Source of the DNA: Maribacter sp.
Lineage (GTDB): Bacteria; Bacteroidota; Bacteroidia; Flavobacteriales; Flavobacteriaceae
Direction: 5' to 3'
Assembly (NCBI GenBank): GCA_030730545.1
Contig: JANQUX010000504.1
Location: forward strand, 1-13,672
DNA length: 13,672 nt
The position numbers and the translations under genes are program-made. Below the pieces are notes generated by a model. It was given only the letters and a program-made list of their open reading frames with translations. It searched no databases and was not told the origin of the DNA. Every line of letters begins with the position of its first letter. Position 1 is the stretch's first letter. Shown here one piece after another: positions 1 through 6,507 of this stretch.

Positions 1-1812
1 GCATTTTATGGGGTAAATAAAATGTATCTAATGATGGAAAAGCAGCACAATCGTGGTCAAGATGGTGCAGGTTTTGCCAGTATTAAATTAGATGTAAAAG
101 CGGGGGAACGTTATATGAGTCGTGTACGCTCATGTCAACAACAACCTATACAAGATATATTTGCCCAGATAAACGATCGTATCAATTCGGAGCTTAAAGA
201 GCACCCGGAGTACGAAGATGATGTGGCTTTGCAAAAAAAGCATATTCCTTATATTGGCGAATTACTTTTAGGGCATGTACGTTATGGTACTTTTGGTAAA
301 AATAGCATCGAAAGTGTTCACCCGTTTATAAGACAGAATAACTGGATGCACCGTAACCTTATTGTTGCCGGTAACTTTAACATGACCAATGTTCATGAAC
401 TGTTCGATAACTTAATTCAGATAGGGCAACATCCAAAGGAAATGGCAGATACCGTTACCGTAATGGAGAAAATAGGTCACTTTCTAGATGATGCGGTCGC
501 CAAACTATACAAGCAAATTAAAAAAGAAGGGTATACCAAACAAGAAGCATCACCACTTATTGCCGAACGTTTAAAAGTGTATAAAATTCTTAGAAGGGCT
601 GCCAAAAATTTTGATGGTGGTTATGCTATGGCCGGCTTATTAGGTCATGGTGATGCCTTTGTATTAAGAGACCCAAGTGGTATTAGACCTGCTTACTACT
701 ATAGAGATGATGAAGTTGTTGTAGTAGCATCAGAAAGACCTGCTATACAGACTGTATTCAACGTACCTTATGAAGAGGTAAAAGAATTGGATCCAGGTGC
801 AGCAATCATTATTAAAAAGAACGGTACTAGTGACATTAAACAAATACTAGAACCTAAAGAGCGTAAGGCATGTTCTTTTGAACGTATCTATTTCTCTAGA
901 GGTAGCGATAAAGAAATCTACCAAGAGCGTAAGGCCTTAGGTAAATTGGTTTTCCCTCAAATATTAGAAGCTATTGATGAGGATATCAAGAATACGGTTT
1001 TCTCTTACATACCTAACACGGCAGAAACTTCTTTCTACGGAATGGTCAAGGAAGCTCAAAATTACTTGAACAAGAAAAAGGAAGAGCAAATACTGGCTTT
1101 AGGTACAGGTATTACAGGTGAACAATTACATGAGATACTAGATGTACGCCCAAGAATTGAAAAAGTTGCTATTAAAGATGCTAAGCTAAGAACCTTTATT
1201 ACTCAAGATAGTAGTAGAGATGATTTGGTAGCGCATGTTTATGACATTTCTTATGGCTCTGTAAATGAAGGTGACAACCTTGTTATTATAGATGATAGTA
1301 TTGTTCGCGGTACCACACTTAAAAAGAGTATTCTTAGAATACTAGATAGATTATCGCCTAAGAAGATCATAGTGGTATCATCGGCTCCGCAAATTAGATA
1401 CCCTGATTGTTATGGTATCGATATGGCAAAATTGGAAGATTTTATTGCTTTCAAAGCTGCTTTGGCATTACATGAAGACAATCACTCTATGCATATCGTA
1501 GATGAAATCTATAAAAAATGTCTAACTCAGGTAAATACACATGATAAAGATGTTATTAATTATGTGAAAGAGTTTTATGCTCCTTTTACTGCAAAAGAGA
1601 TTTCTAAGAAAACAGGAGAACTTTTAAGTCCGGAAGGAATTAAAGCCGAAGTTTCGATCATTTACCAAACCCTTGAAAGCTTACACGAAGCTTGTCCTAA
1701 AAACTTAGGCGATTGGTATTTTACAGGAAATTACCCAACCCCGGGCGGAAACAGAGTAGTAAATAGAGCATTTATAAACTTTTACGAAGGGAATAACGAA
1801 CGCGCTTATTAA
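1..1812 (+). CDS. purF: Amidophosphoribosyltransferase, long Bacteroidota form (5' end cut by window edge)
   Basis: Class II glutamine amidotransferase fused to a phosphoribosyltransferase. The family moves the glutamine amide onto PRPP to give 5-phosphoribosylamine, the first step of purine synthesis in the cytoplasm. The reading frame is open from base 1 (AFYGVNK before the first ATG at 22), so the true start and the catalytic N-terminal Cys lie outside the window. Visible glutaminase motifs are QHNRGQDGAG, GHVRYGTFG, AGNFNMTN and DPSGIRPAYYY. The PRPP-binding loop DDSIVRGTT is at residues 431-439, counted from base 1. 603 residues are visible, longer than the roughly 470-510 of typical PurF. 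Extra sequence lies between the first glutaminase motif and GHVRYG (the IQDIFAQ to QKKHIPY stretch) and at the C-terminus. It may be a second PurF paralogue, so the exact role is less sure than the family. A hairpin follows the stop codon. Confidence 0.9.
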   Translation, partial: AFYGVNKMYLMMEKQHNRGQDGAGFASIKLDVKAGERYMSRVRSCQQQPIQDIFAQINDRINSELKEHPEYEDDVALQKKHIPYIGELLLGHVRYGTFGKNSIESVHPFIRQNNWMHRNLIVAGNFNMTNVHELFDNLIQIGQHPKEMADTVTVMEKIGHFLDDAVAKLYKQIKKEGYTKQEASPLIAERLKVYKILRRAAKNFDGGYAMAGLLGHGDAFVLRDPSGIRPAYYYRDDEVVVVASERPAIQTVFNVPYEEVKELDPGAAIIIKKNGTSDIKQILEPKERKACSFERIYFSRGSDKEIYQERKALGKLVFPQILEAIDEDIKNTVFSYIPNTAETSFYGMVKEAQNYLNKKKEEQILALGTGITGEQLHEILDVRPRIEKVAIKDAKLRTFITQDSSRDDLVAHVYDISYGSVNEGDNLVIIDDSIVRGTTLKKSILRILDRLSPKKIIVVSSAPQIRYPDCYGIDMAKLEDFIAFKAALALHEDNHSMHIVDEIYKKCLTQVNTHDKDVINYVKEFYAPFTAKEISKKTGELLSPEGIKAEVSIIYQTLESLHEACPKNLGDWYFTGNYPTPGGNRVVNRAFINFYEGNNERAY

Positions 1813-1820
1813 ATAATATT

Positions 1821-1855
1821 TCGATGAAATACATGCTTTTTGTGTATTTCATCGA
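1821..1855 (+). terminator. Hairpin just after purF, possible terminator
   Basis: A perfect 13-bp inverted repeat (TCGATGAAATACA against TGTATTTCATCGA) with a 9-base T-rich loop begins 8 bases after the purF stop. It is AT-rich and has no clean U-tract after it. A second small stem (CGATAA/TTATCG, 1856-1874) follows. It could end or stabilise the purF mRNA. Termination is inferred. Confidence 0.5.
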
Positions 1856-1917
1856 CGATAATAGTCTTTTATCGATTGAATAGTCTAATTGATTTAAGCA
1901 GCTTTACTTTTAAAGCT

Positions 1918-1989
1918 ACCATAGCATAAGTAGGTTAAGTTCATGGTAAGATTTGGGGCAAAAAAGGTGGAGACTTCTCCACCTTTTTT
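1918..1989 (+). ncRNA. Predicted small RNA, copy 1 of 4
   Basis: The predicted transcript is about 72 nt: the 40-base core (1919-1958), a short A-run, then a terminator. A -7-like box TACTTTTA (1905-1912) ends 6 bases before the core, so the 5' end should fall at or just before it. No convincing -33 element was found. In the core, CCAU (1-4) can pair with AUGG (25-28), closing a large conserved loop. Position 5 (A) faces C24, a mismatch. The tail GGUAAGAUUUGGGG is probably single-stranded. The strand is set by the -7 box and terminator order. Transcription is inferred. Confidence 0.65.
1960..1989 (+). terminator. Intrinsic terminator of small RNA copy 1
   Basis: Stem GGTGGAG/CTCCACC (1966-1983) with loop ACTT, flanked by six A and six T. 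It is strong on the + strand. The A-run also makes it a possible bidirectional terminator. Confidence 0.85.
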
Positions 1990-2113
1990 ATTTTCCTATT
2001 TTAACGAACAGTAGTCTTGTAACCGTTTTCTTGCCAAAACTCCCTTTAACGTTATTCTGAGACGTTCAACCAATACCTTTTTTAATCATTAATAAGCCTA
2101 TTACCTTTACAGA

Positions 2114-2184
2114 ACCATAGCATAAGTAGGTTAAGTTCATGGTAAGATTTGGGGAAAAAAGACGGAGCAATGCTCCGTCTTTTT
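2114..2184 (+). ncRNA. Predicted small RNA, copy 2 of 4
   Basis: The core (2115-2154) is identical to copy 1. The -7-like box TACCTTTA (2102-2109) ends 5 bases before the core, and a T-run (2078-2083) lies 18 bases further upstream where a -33 element would be. The flanking TTTACAGAA is shared with copy 3 only, and the terminator stem is also the copy 3 type. Copies 2 and 3 are therefore probably the most recent duplication. Predicted length is about 71 nt. Confidence 0.65.
2155..2184 (+). terminator. Intrinsic terminator of small RNA copy 2
   Basis: Stem GACGGAGC/GCTCCGTC (2161-2179) with loop AAT, preceded by six A and followed by five T. The stem differs from copies 1 and 4 but keeps GGAG/CTCC in the middle. 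Confidence 0.88.
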
Positions 2185-2317
2185 ATTTTATACCCATTCG
2201 CAACTTCAAAAAAGACGAATATTCTTCCTCAATTTTTCATTTCGGTAGTACAACCTAAGTTTGTGACGTACAACGAATAGCTTTTTACAATACCCCGTAA
2301 GCCTATATATTTACAGA

Positions 2318-2386
2318 ACCATAGCATAAGTAGGTTAAGTTCATGGTAAGATTTGGGGAAAAGACGGAGCAATGCTCCGTCTTTTT
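2318..2386 (+). ncRNA. Predicted small RNA, copy 3 of 4
   Basis: The core (2319-2358) is identical to copies 1 and 2. The -7-like box TATATTTA (2306-2313) ends 5 bases before the core, and a T-run (2282-2286) lies 19 bases upstream of the box. The A-run between core and terminator is two bases shorter than in copy 2, giving about 69 nt. That 2-base difference would put any reading frame crossing from the core into the terminator out of register, which supports a non-coding role. Confidence 0.65.
2359..2386 (+). terminator. Intrinsic terminator of small RNA copy 3
   Basis: The stem and loop are the same as in copy 2 (GACGGAGC, AAT, GCTCCGTC; 2363-2381), with four A before and five T after. 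Confidence 0.88.
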
Positions 2387-2523
2387 ATTTTATACCAATT
2401 GGGTTATAAAATAATCTGTTACCCACATAGACCCATCCCTAGAAAACATCTTTTGTTAAATAAAAGATTAATTTTTTCTTAAAAATCCTTTTTTTATTTA
2501 CTCAATACCAGTAATTTAGTCTC

Positions 2524-2594
2524 GCCATAGCATAAGTAGGTTAAGTTTATGGTAAGATTTGGGACGAAAAGGGTGGAGACTTCTCCGCCCTTTT
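2524..2594 (+). ncRNA. Predicted small RNA, copy 4 of 4 (variant)
   Basis: The core (2525-2564) has two changes from the others. C24 to T turns the A5/C24 mismatch into an A-U pair, extending the closing stem to CCAUA/UAUGG. G40 becomes A. The 18-base loop (core positions 6-23) is unchanged. The upstream box is the weakest of the four (TAATTTAG, 2512-2519), but its TTTA keeps the same distance to the core. Predicted length is about 71 nt. It ends about 20 bases from the sodA terminator on the opposite strand. Confidence 0.6.
2567..2594 (+). terminator. Intrinsic terminator of small RNA copy 4
   Basis: Stem GGGTGGAGA/TCTCCGCCC (2571-2590) followed by TTTT. It resembles copy 1 but has an added outer G-C pair, and a T-G wobble (2574/2587) where copy 1 has T-A, so pairing is kept despite substitution. 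Confidence 0.82.
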
Positions 2595-2607
2595 CTATTT
2601 TAAAACC

Positions 2608-2643
2608 AAAAAAAACCACCTATGAAATAATCATAAGTGGTTT
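2608..2643 (-). terminator. sodA intrinsic terminator
   Basis: Read on the minus strand, AAACCAC pairs with GTGGTTT and TATGA with TCATA around an AATAA-type loop, with one C/A mismatch between the two stem halves. Eight T follow. It lies 34 bases beyond the sodA stop and faces the terminator of small RNA copy 4. Confidence 0.85.
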
Positions 2644-2677
2644 CCTACAAGATAGTTAAGAGTATTTCTACACTTAC

Positions 2678-3286
2678 TTATTTGTTACTTGCATATAATT
2701 TTGAAACTTCATCCCAGTTAATGATGTTGAAGAATGCTTCAATATAATCTGGTCTCTTGTTTTGGTAATTAAGGTAATATGCATGTTCCCAAACATCTAA
2801 ACCTAAAATTGGCTGACCTCCACATTCCACTCCTGGCATTAATGGATTGTCTTGATTTGGTGTAGAACATACTTCTACTTTACCACCTTTATGAACACAT
2901 AACCATGCCCAACCTGATCCAAATCTTGTACCAGCCGCCGTTGTAAATTTATCTTTGAATGCATCAAAAGAACCAAAAGCGCTATCAATTGCAGCAGCTA
3001 ATTCACCTGTTGGCTTTCCGCCTCCGTTTGGTGATAAGATTGTCCAGAATAATGAGTGATTGTAAAATCCGCCTCCATTATTTCTAACAGCACCATTGCT
3101 CATATCCAAACCAGTTAAAATAGCCTCTATAGACTTTCCGGCAAGGTCAGTACCTTCGATAGCAGCATTTAACTTAGATGTATATCCTTGGTGATGTTTT
3201 GTATGATGTATTTCCATAGTCCTTGCATCGATATGAGGCTCAAGAGCATCATAGGCGTAAGGCAATTTTGGTAGTTCAAAAGCCAT
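2678..3286 (-). CDS. sodA: Superoxide dismutase, Fe/Mn family, Mn-type signature
   Basis: Converts superoxide to hydrogen peroxide and oxygen. At 202 residues it is the normal length for the family. It has no signal peptide, so it is probably cytoplasmic. Metal ligands by position are His27 (in [11 protein letters not shown]), His77 (in NHSLFW), and Asp164 and His168 (in DVWEHAYY). Gly instead of Gln before NHSLFW, together with Gln145 in TPNQDNPLM, fits manganese or cambialistic enzymes rather than strict Fe-SOD. The start is the only ATG that gives the standard [17 protein letters not shown] opening. It is a single-gene unit with its own -7 box upstream and terminator downstream, divergent from addA and convergent with the small-RNA array. 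Confidence 0.96.
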   Translation of the reverse strand: MAFELPKLPYAYDALEPHIDARTMEIHHTKHHQGYTSKLNAAIEGTDLAGKSIEAILTGLDMSNGAVRNNGGGFYNHSLFWTILSPNGGGKPTGELAAAIDSAFGSFDAFKDKFTTAAGTRFGSGWAWLCVHKGGKVEVCSTPNQDNPLMPGVECGGQPILGLDVWEHAYYLNYQNKRPDYIEAFFNIINWDEVSKLYASNK

Positions 3287-3322
3287 AATTTATGTGTTTT
3301 TAGATTAATATTAATTGTCTAC

Positions 3323-3330
3323 CAAAGTTA
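3323..3330 (-). promoter_or_regulatory. sodA -7 promoter element
   Basis: The minus strand reads TAACTTTG, a perfect match to the Bacteroidota -7 consensus TAnnTTTG. It lies 36 bases upstream of the sodA ATG, giving a leader of about 30 nt. No clear TTTG -33 element was found at the usual distance. Confidence 0.6.
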
Positions 3331-3360
3331 CGGGTTTTAACATTTATATTCATGTAATAA

Positions 3361-3393
3361 TTTGTTAAGAACTGTACAGGATTCCTTAATTTG
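3361..3393 (+). promoter_or_regulatory. Predicted addA promoter
   Basis: TTTG (3361-3364), a 21-base spacer, then TTAATTTG (3386-3393), one base off the TAnnTTTG consensus. Transcription would begin about 3399-3400, only about 6 bases before the GTG start, so the mRNA may be almost leaderless. Confidence 0.5.
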
Positions 3394-3405
3394 CAGTAAA
3401 AATCA

Positions 3406-6400
3406 GTGTCCAGTAATTCTTTTACCATATATAATGCATCTGCCGGATCAGGTAAAACCTATGCGCTAGCCAAGGTATACCTGAAAATTATACTTGAATC
3501 TCCGCAGAATTTTAGAAAAATTTTAGCCATCACATTTACCAATAAAGCGGTAAATGAGATGAAACACAGAATATTAAACAGTCTGTTCGAGTTTTCTAAG
3601 ACTACCTCAATTGAAGACGCTACTCCTTTATTTAAAGACATTATAAGCGAAACTAAGTACACTTTTGAAGAGTTGCCTGCTCTTAGTAAACTTAGATTAA
3701 AGCAGATTTTGCACAATTACGCTTTTTTCGATATTTCTACCATTGATAAATTTACACACCGACTCATAAGAACCTTTGCGAAAGATTTAAAGATTCCGCA
3801 GAATTTTGAAGTGGTGCTCGATGTAGACCTATTATTGCAAGAAGCTGTTGAGCGTGTCATTAGTAAAGCAGGTGAAGATCCTGAGTTTACAAAAATACTT
3901 TTAGATTTTGCCTTAGAGAAAATTGAAGATGATAGAAGTTGGGATATCGCTTTCGACCTTCTTAAAATCGGTAAACTTATTTTTGATGAAAAAAATGCCG
4001 AACATTTAAAGCACCTAAAAGATATAGAATTAGGCGATTTCTTAAAACTACAAAGTCATCTTAAAAAACAAACGACAAGTTTAGAAAAAGAAATTATTGA
4101 ACTTGCTACCACTGCTCTTAATGTGATGACAGCAACAGGATTGGATTTTAAAGATTTCCCCAGGGAAACCTTGCCTAATCATTTCAAAAAAATTGTAGCA
4201 GGTACCTTTGTACCAACCCAGATATACAATAACAAACTAGAGGAAAATTTAATTGATGGCAAGATTTTAAAGGCGACTATAAAAGATGCTCCCACAGATC
4301 TAGCCCCACAACTTCTCCATTATTATCAAAGTATAAAAAAACTTATTTATAGAAGAGGATTGTTCGCCAACATCAATAGAAACATTATCCCCTTTGCGCT
4401 ATTGAATGCGATTCAAAAAGAATTGAAGATTATTCAAGAAGAGAAAGACCAATTGTCTATTTCTGAATTTAATACCTTGATAGCAAAAGAGATCAAAGAT
4501 CAACCTGCACCTTTTATTTATGAGCGTTTGGGCGAAAAATACCGTCATTATTTTATTGATGAATTTCAAGATACTTCGCAAATGCAGTGGGAAAACCTTA
4601 TACCGCTCATTGGTAGTGCCATGGAAGGGGAAGATGAGCTTGGCAACACGGGTTCTCTATTTTTAGTTGGCGACCCAAAACAAGCTATTTATAGATGGCG
4701 TGGCGGTAAGGCAGAACAATTTCTTGAACTGGCCACGCACCAAACACACCCGTTTACCATACCGTCTGAACTGGTTACACTACCTAGAAATTATAGAAGT
4801 TACGCCGAGGTCATCAACTTTAACAACAACTTCTTTCAGAGTATTAGTCCGTTTTTAGAGAACGACATTTATCAAGAATTCTTTAAACTGGGCAACACAC
4901 AAGAAGCTAACCAGAAAATAGGTGGCTATGTCAATATATCTTTATTAGAAGAAGATACCGACGATGAATATGCGGCAAATACATTGGCAACCATTGAAAA
5001 TTGCTTAGCGCAAGGGTATTCATATAGTGATATCTGTATTATTATTAGAAAAAAGAAACATGGGCTACTACTTGCAGATTTTTTAATGCAGCATAAAATT
5101 CCCGTAGTTTCTTCAGATTCCCTTTTACTTAGCGAGAGCGATAAAACCATTTTCTTGGTTCAGCTTATTCGATATATGGTTCAGCCTGCAGAATTAGAGA
5201 TTCAATATGAAATTTTGAATTTTCTGTCGAATGGTAAAGCTGATAAACATGCCTATATCTATGAAAACTTAGGCAAACTTGATCTACACCTTCTAGAAAC
5301 TTACGGTTTTGATGCTTCTAAACTTAGGCAAACTTCCGTATTTGACGGCTTGGCCTATGCCATTAAAACCTTCGACCTCATCCCTTCTTCAGATGCTCAT
5401 TTATCTGCTTTTATGGATTTAGTTTTTGATGTAGAGCAAAAATATGGCTCAGACATGCAGTCGTTTCTAGACTATTGGGACAAAAAAGGAAATTCGGCGA
5501 GTATAAGTACTCCAGAGAATATTGAGTCGGTGCAGATTATGACCATTCATAAATCTAAAGGTCTAGAGTTTCCTGTGGTTATTTTCCCCTATGCGAATTC
5601 AAACGTGTTCGAAGAGATCGACCCAAAATTATGGCTACCGGTAAACAAAAATGAATTCCTTGGCTTTTCCGAAGTACTTATCAATAAAAAACAAGAGGTT
5701 CAAGAATATGGCGAAATAGAATCGCTGCTCTATGACATTGACCACCAAAAGCTACAGTTAGATGCATTTAACCTGTTATATGTGGTTCTTACAAGAGCGG
5801 TAAATGCACTATTTATAATCAGTGCCAATAATCTAGATAAAAAAGGCGACCATAACCCCAATTACTATTCGGGACTCTTTATTCACTTTTTAAAAAGTAT
5901 CGGTGCATATCAACAAGATAAACTGTCGTACGACTTTGGTAATTTTGCGATAAATGAATCAAAAAACCATACGAGTACCGATCAATTGACGATACCTTAT
6001 ATATATACCAACAAAAATAGGCCCGATTTTAAAATACTTGCTTTGGCAGGTACCCTTTGGGACGAAGGTTTAGATGTGGCCATAAATCAAGGTAACGTTA
6101 TACATTATATATTAGGTGCTATCTACACAACTAAAGATTTAGACAGAGCTGTACAGATGGCATTACAAAAGGGATTAATCAAAGAACAAGAAGTAACCAC
6201 TATTAAGGATATAATAAAAAAAGTAATCTTTAATAAAGATTTGACCCAATTTTACCAAAACGATGTTGAAGTACTGAACGAACGCGACCTATTAATGGCA
6301 GATGGTAGCGTGCAAAGACCAGATAGGGTGGCACTTAAAAATCAACATGCCACGATCATAGATTACAAAACCGGTGAGCGAAACCCCAAATACCACCAAC

Positions 6401-6501
6401 AAGTAAACACGTATGCCCAAAGTTTTTCAAATATGGGCTACATTATAGACAACAAAATCATTGTGTATATTAATACTGAAATAGAACTAGATTATATATA
6501 A
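3406..6501 (+). CDS. addA: AddA-type UvrD-family helicase with C-terminal PD-(D/E)XK nuclease
   Basis: Superfamily 1A helicase-nuclease, the motor subunit of an AddAB/RecBCD-like complex that resects DNA double-strand ends and loads recombination. Helicase motifs in order: Walker A ASAGSGKT (11-18), AITFTNKAVNEM (Ia), DEFQDTSQMQW with the Walker B Asp385-Glu386, GDPKQAIYRWRGG (from 422), LPRNYRS (IV), TIHKSKGLEF (His715 on) and LLYVVLTRA (Thr796-Arg797). The nuclease domain keeps His900, Asp973 (RPDRV) and Asp986/Lys988 (IDYKTG). GTG is used as start: a stop codon lies three codons upstream, and no in-frame ATG occurs before Walker A. At 1031 residues it is shorter than Gram-positive AddA (about 1200). 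The likely partner AddB is encoded 2.7 kb downstream. kbl begins 6 bases after the stop. Confidence 0.88.
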   Translation: MSSNSFTIYNASAGSGKTYALAKVYLKIILESPQNFRKILAITFTNKAVNEMKHRILNSLFEFSKTTSIEDATPLFKDIISETKYTFEELPALSKLRLKQILHNYAFFDISTIDKFTHRLIRTFAKDLKIPQNFEVVLDVDLLLQEAVERVISKAGEDPEFTKILLDFALEKIEDDRSWDIAFDLLKIGKLIFDEKNAEHLKHLKDIELGDFLKLQSHLKKQTTSLEKEIIELATTALNVMTATGLDFKDFPRETLPNHFKKIVAGTFVPTQIYNNKLEENLIDGKILKATIKDAPTDLAPQLLHYYQSIKKLIYRRGLFANINRNIIPFALLNAIQKELKIIQEEKDQLSISEFNTLIAKEIKDQPAPFIYERLGEKYRHYFIDEFQDTSQMQWENLIPLIGSAMEGEDELGNTGSLFLVGDPKQAIYRWRGGKAEQFLELATHQTHPFTIPSELVTLPRNYRSYAEVINFNNNFFQSISPFLENDIYQEFFKLGNTQEANQKIGGYVNISLLEEDTDDEYAANTLATIENCLAQGYSYSDICIIIRKKKHGLLLADFLMQHKIPVVSSDSLLLSESDKTIFLVQLIRYMVQPAELEIQYEILNFLSNGKADKHAYIYENLGKLDLHLLETYGFDASKLRQTSVFDGLAYAIKTFDLIPSSDAHLSAFMDLVFDVEQKYGSDMQSFLDYWDKKGNSASISTPENIESVQIMTIHKSKGLEFPVVIFPYANSNVFEEIDPKLWLPVNKNEFLGFSEVLINKKQEVQEYGEIESLLYDIDHQKLQLDAFNLLYVVLTRAVNALFIISANNLDKKGDHNPNYYSGLFIHFLKSIGAYQQDKLSYDFGNFAINESKNHTSTDQLTIPYIYTNKNRPDFKILALAGTLWDEGLDVAINQGNVIHYILGAIYTTKDLDRAVQMALQKGLIKEQEVTTIKDIIKKVIFNKDLTQFYQNDVEVLNERDLLMADGSVQRPDRVALKNQHATIIDYKTGERNPKYHQQVNTYAQSFSNMGYIIDNKIIVYINTEIELDYI

Positions 6502-6507
6502 AGGAAT

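Larger units (their letters stand above)
1918..2594 (+). repeat. Tandem array of four promoter-like/40-base core/terminator units
   Basis: Four copies of a 40-base core start at 1919, 2115, 2319 and 2525, giving periods of 196, 204 and 206 bases. Copies 1-3 are identical over all 40 bases. Copy 4 differs at position 24 (C to T) and position 40 (G to A). The core opens CCATAGCATAAG and ends GGTAAGATTTGGGG. A G+C-rich hairpin with a T-run follows each core. The spacers of roughly 110-130 bases do not align with each other, apart from short flanking stretches shared by copies 2 and 3 (TAAGCCTAT and TTTACAGAA upstream; TTTTTATTTTATACC downstream of the terminators). Invariant cores in diverged spacers suggest selection on each unit or gene conversion. 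I do not recognise the family. Flavobacterial Rfam motifs such as Flavo-1 would be the first comparison. Confidence 0.9.

Noticed and set aside
22..1812. purF starting at the ATG at 22
   Set aside because: The frame is open to base 1 with family-like residues (AFYGVNK), and the N-terminal catalytic Cys would be missing.
1918..2594. CRISPR array
   Set aside because: Repeats are 40 bases but spacing is about 160 bases with a terminator in every unit, and no cas gene is nearby.
1918..2594. Integron attC sites or insertion-sequence ends
   Set aside because: There are no gene cassettes between copies, no integrase or transposase, all copies share one orientation, and each ends in an intrinsic terminator.
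1918..2594. Riboswitch or leader attenuators
   Set aside because: No open reading frame follows any terminator on the + strand; the next gene downstream is sodA in the opposite direction.
1943..2623. Small peptides starting MVRFG inside each repeated core
   Set aside because: The shared residues only reflect identical DNA. After the core, frames diverge (copies 2 and 3 differ by 2 bases before the terminator), lengths vary, and the frames run through the terminator hairpins.
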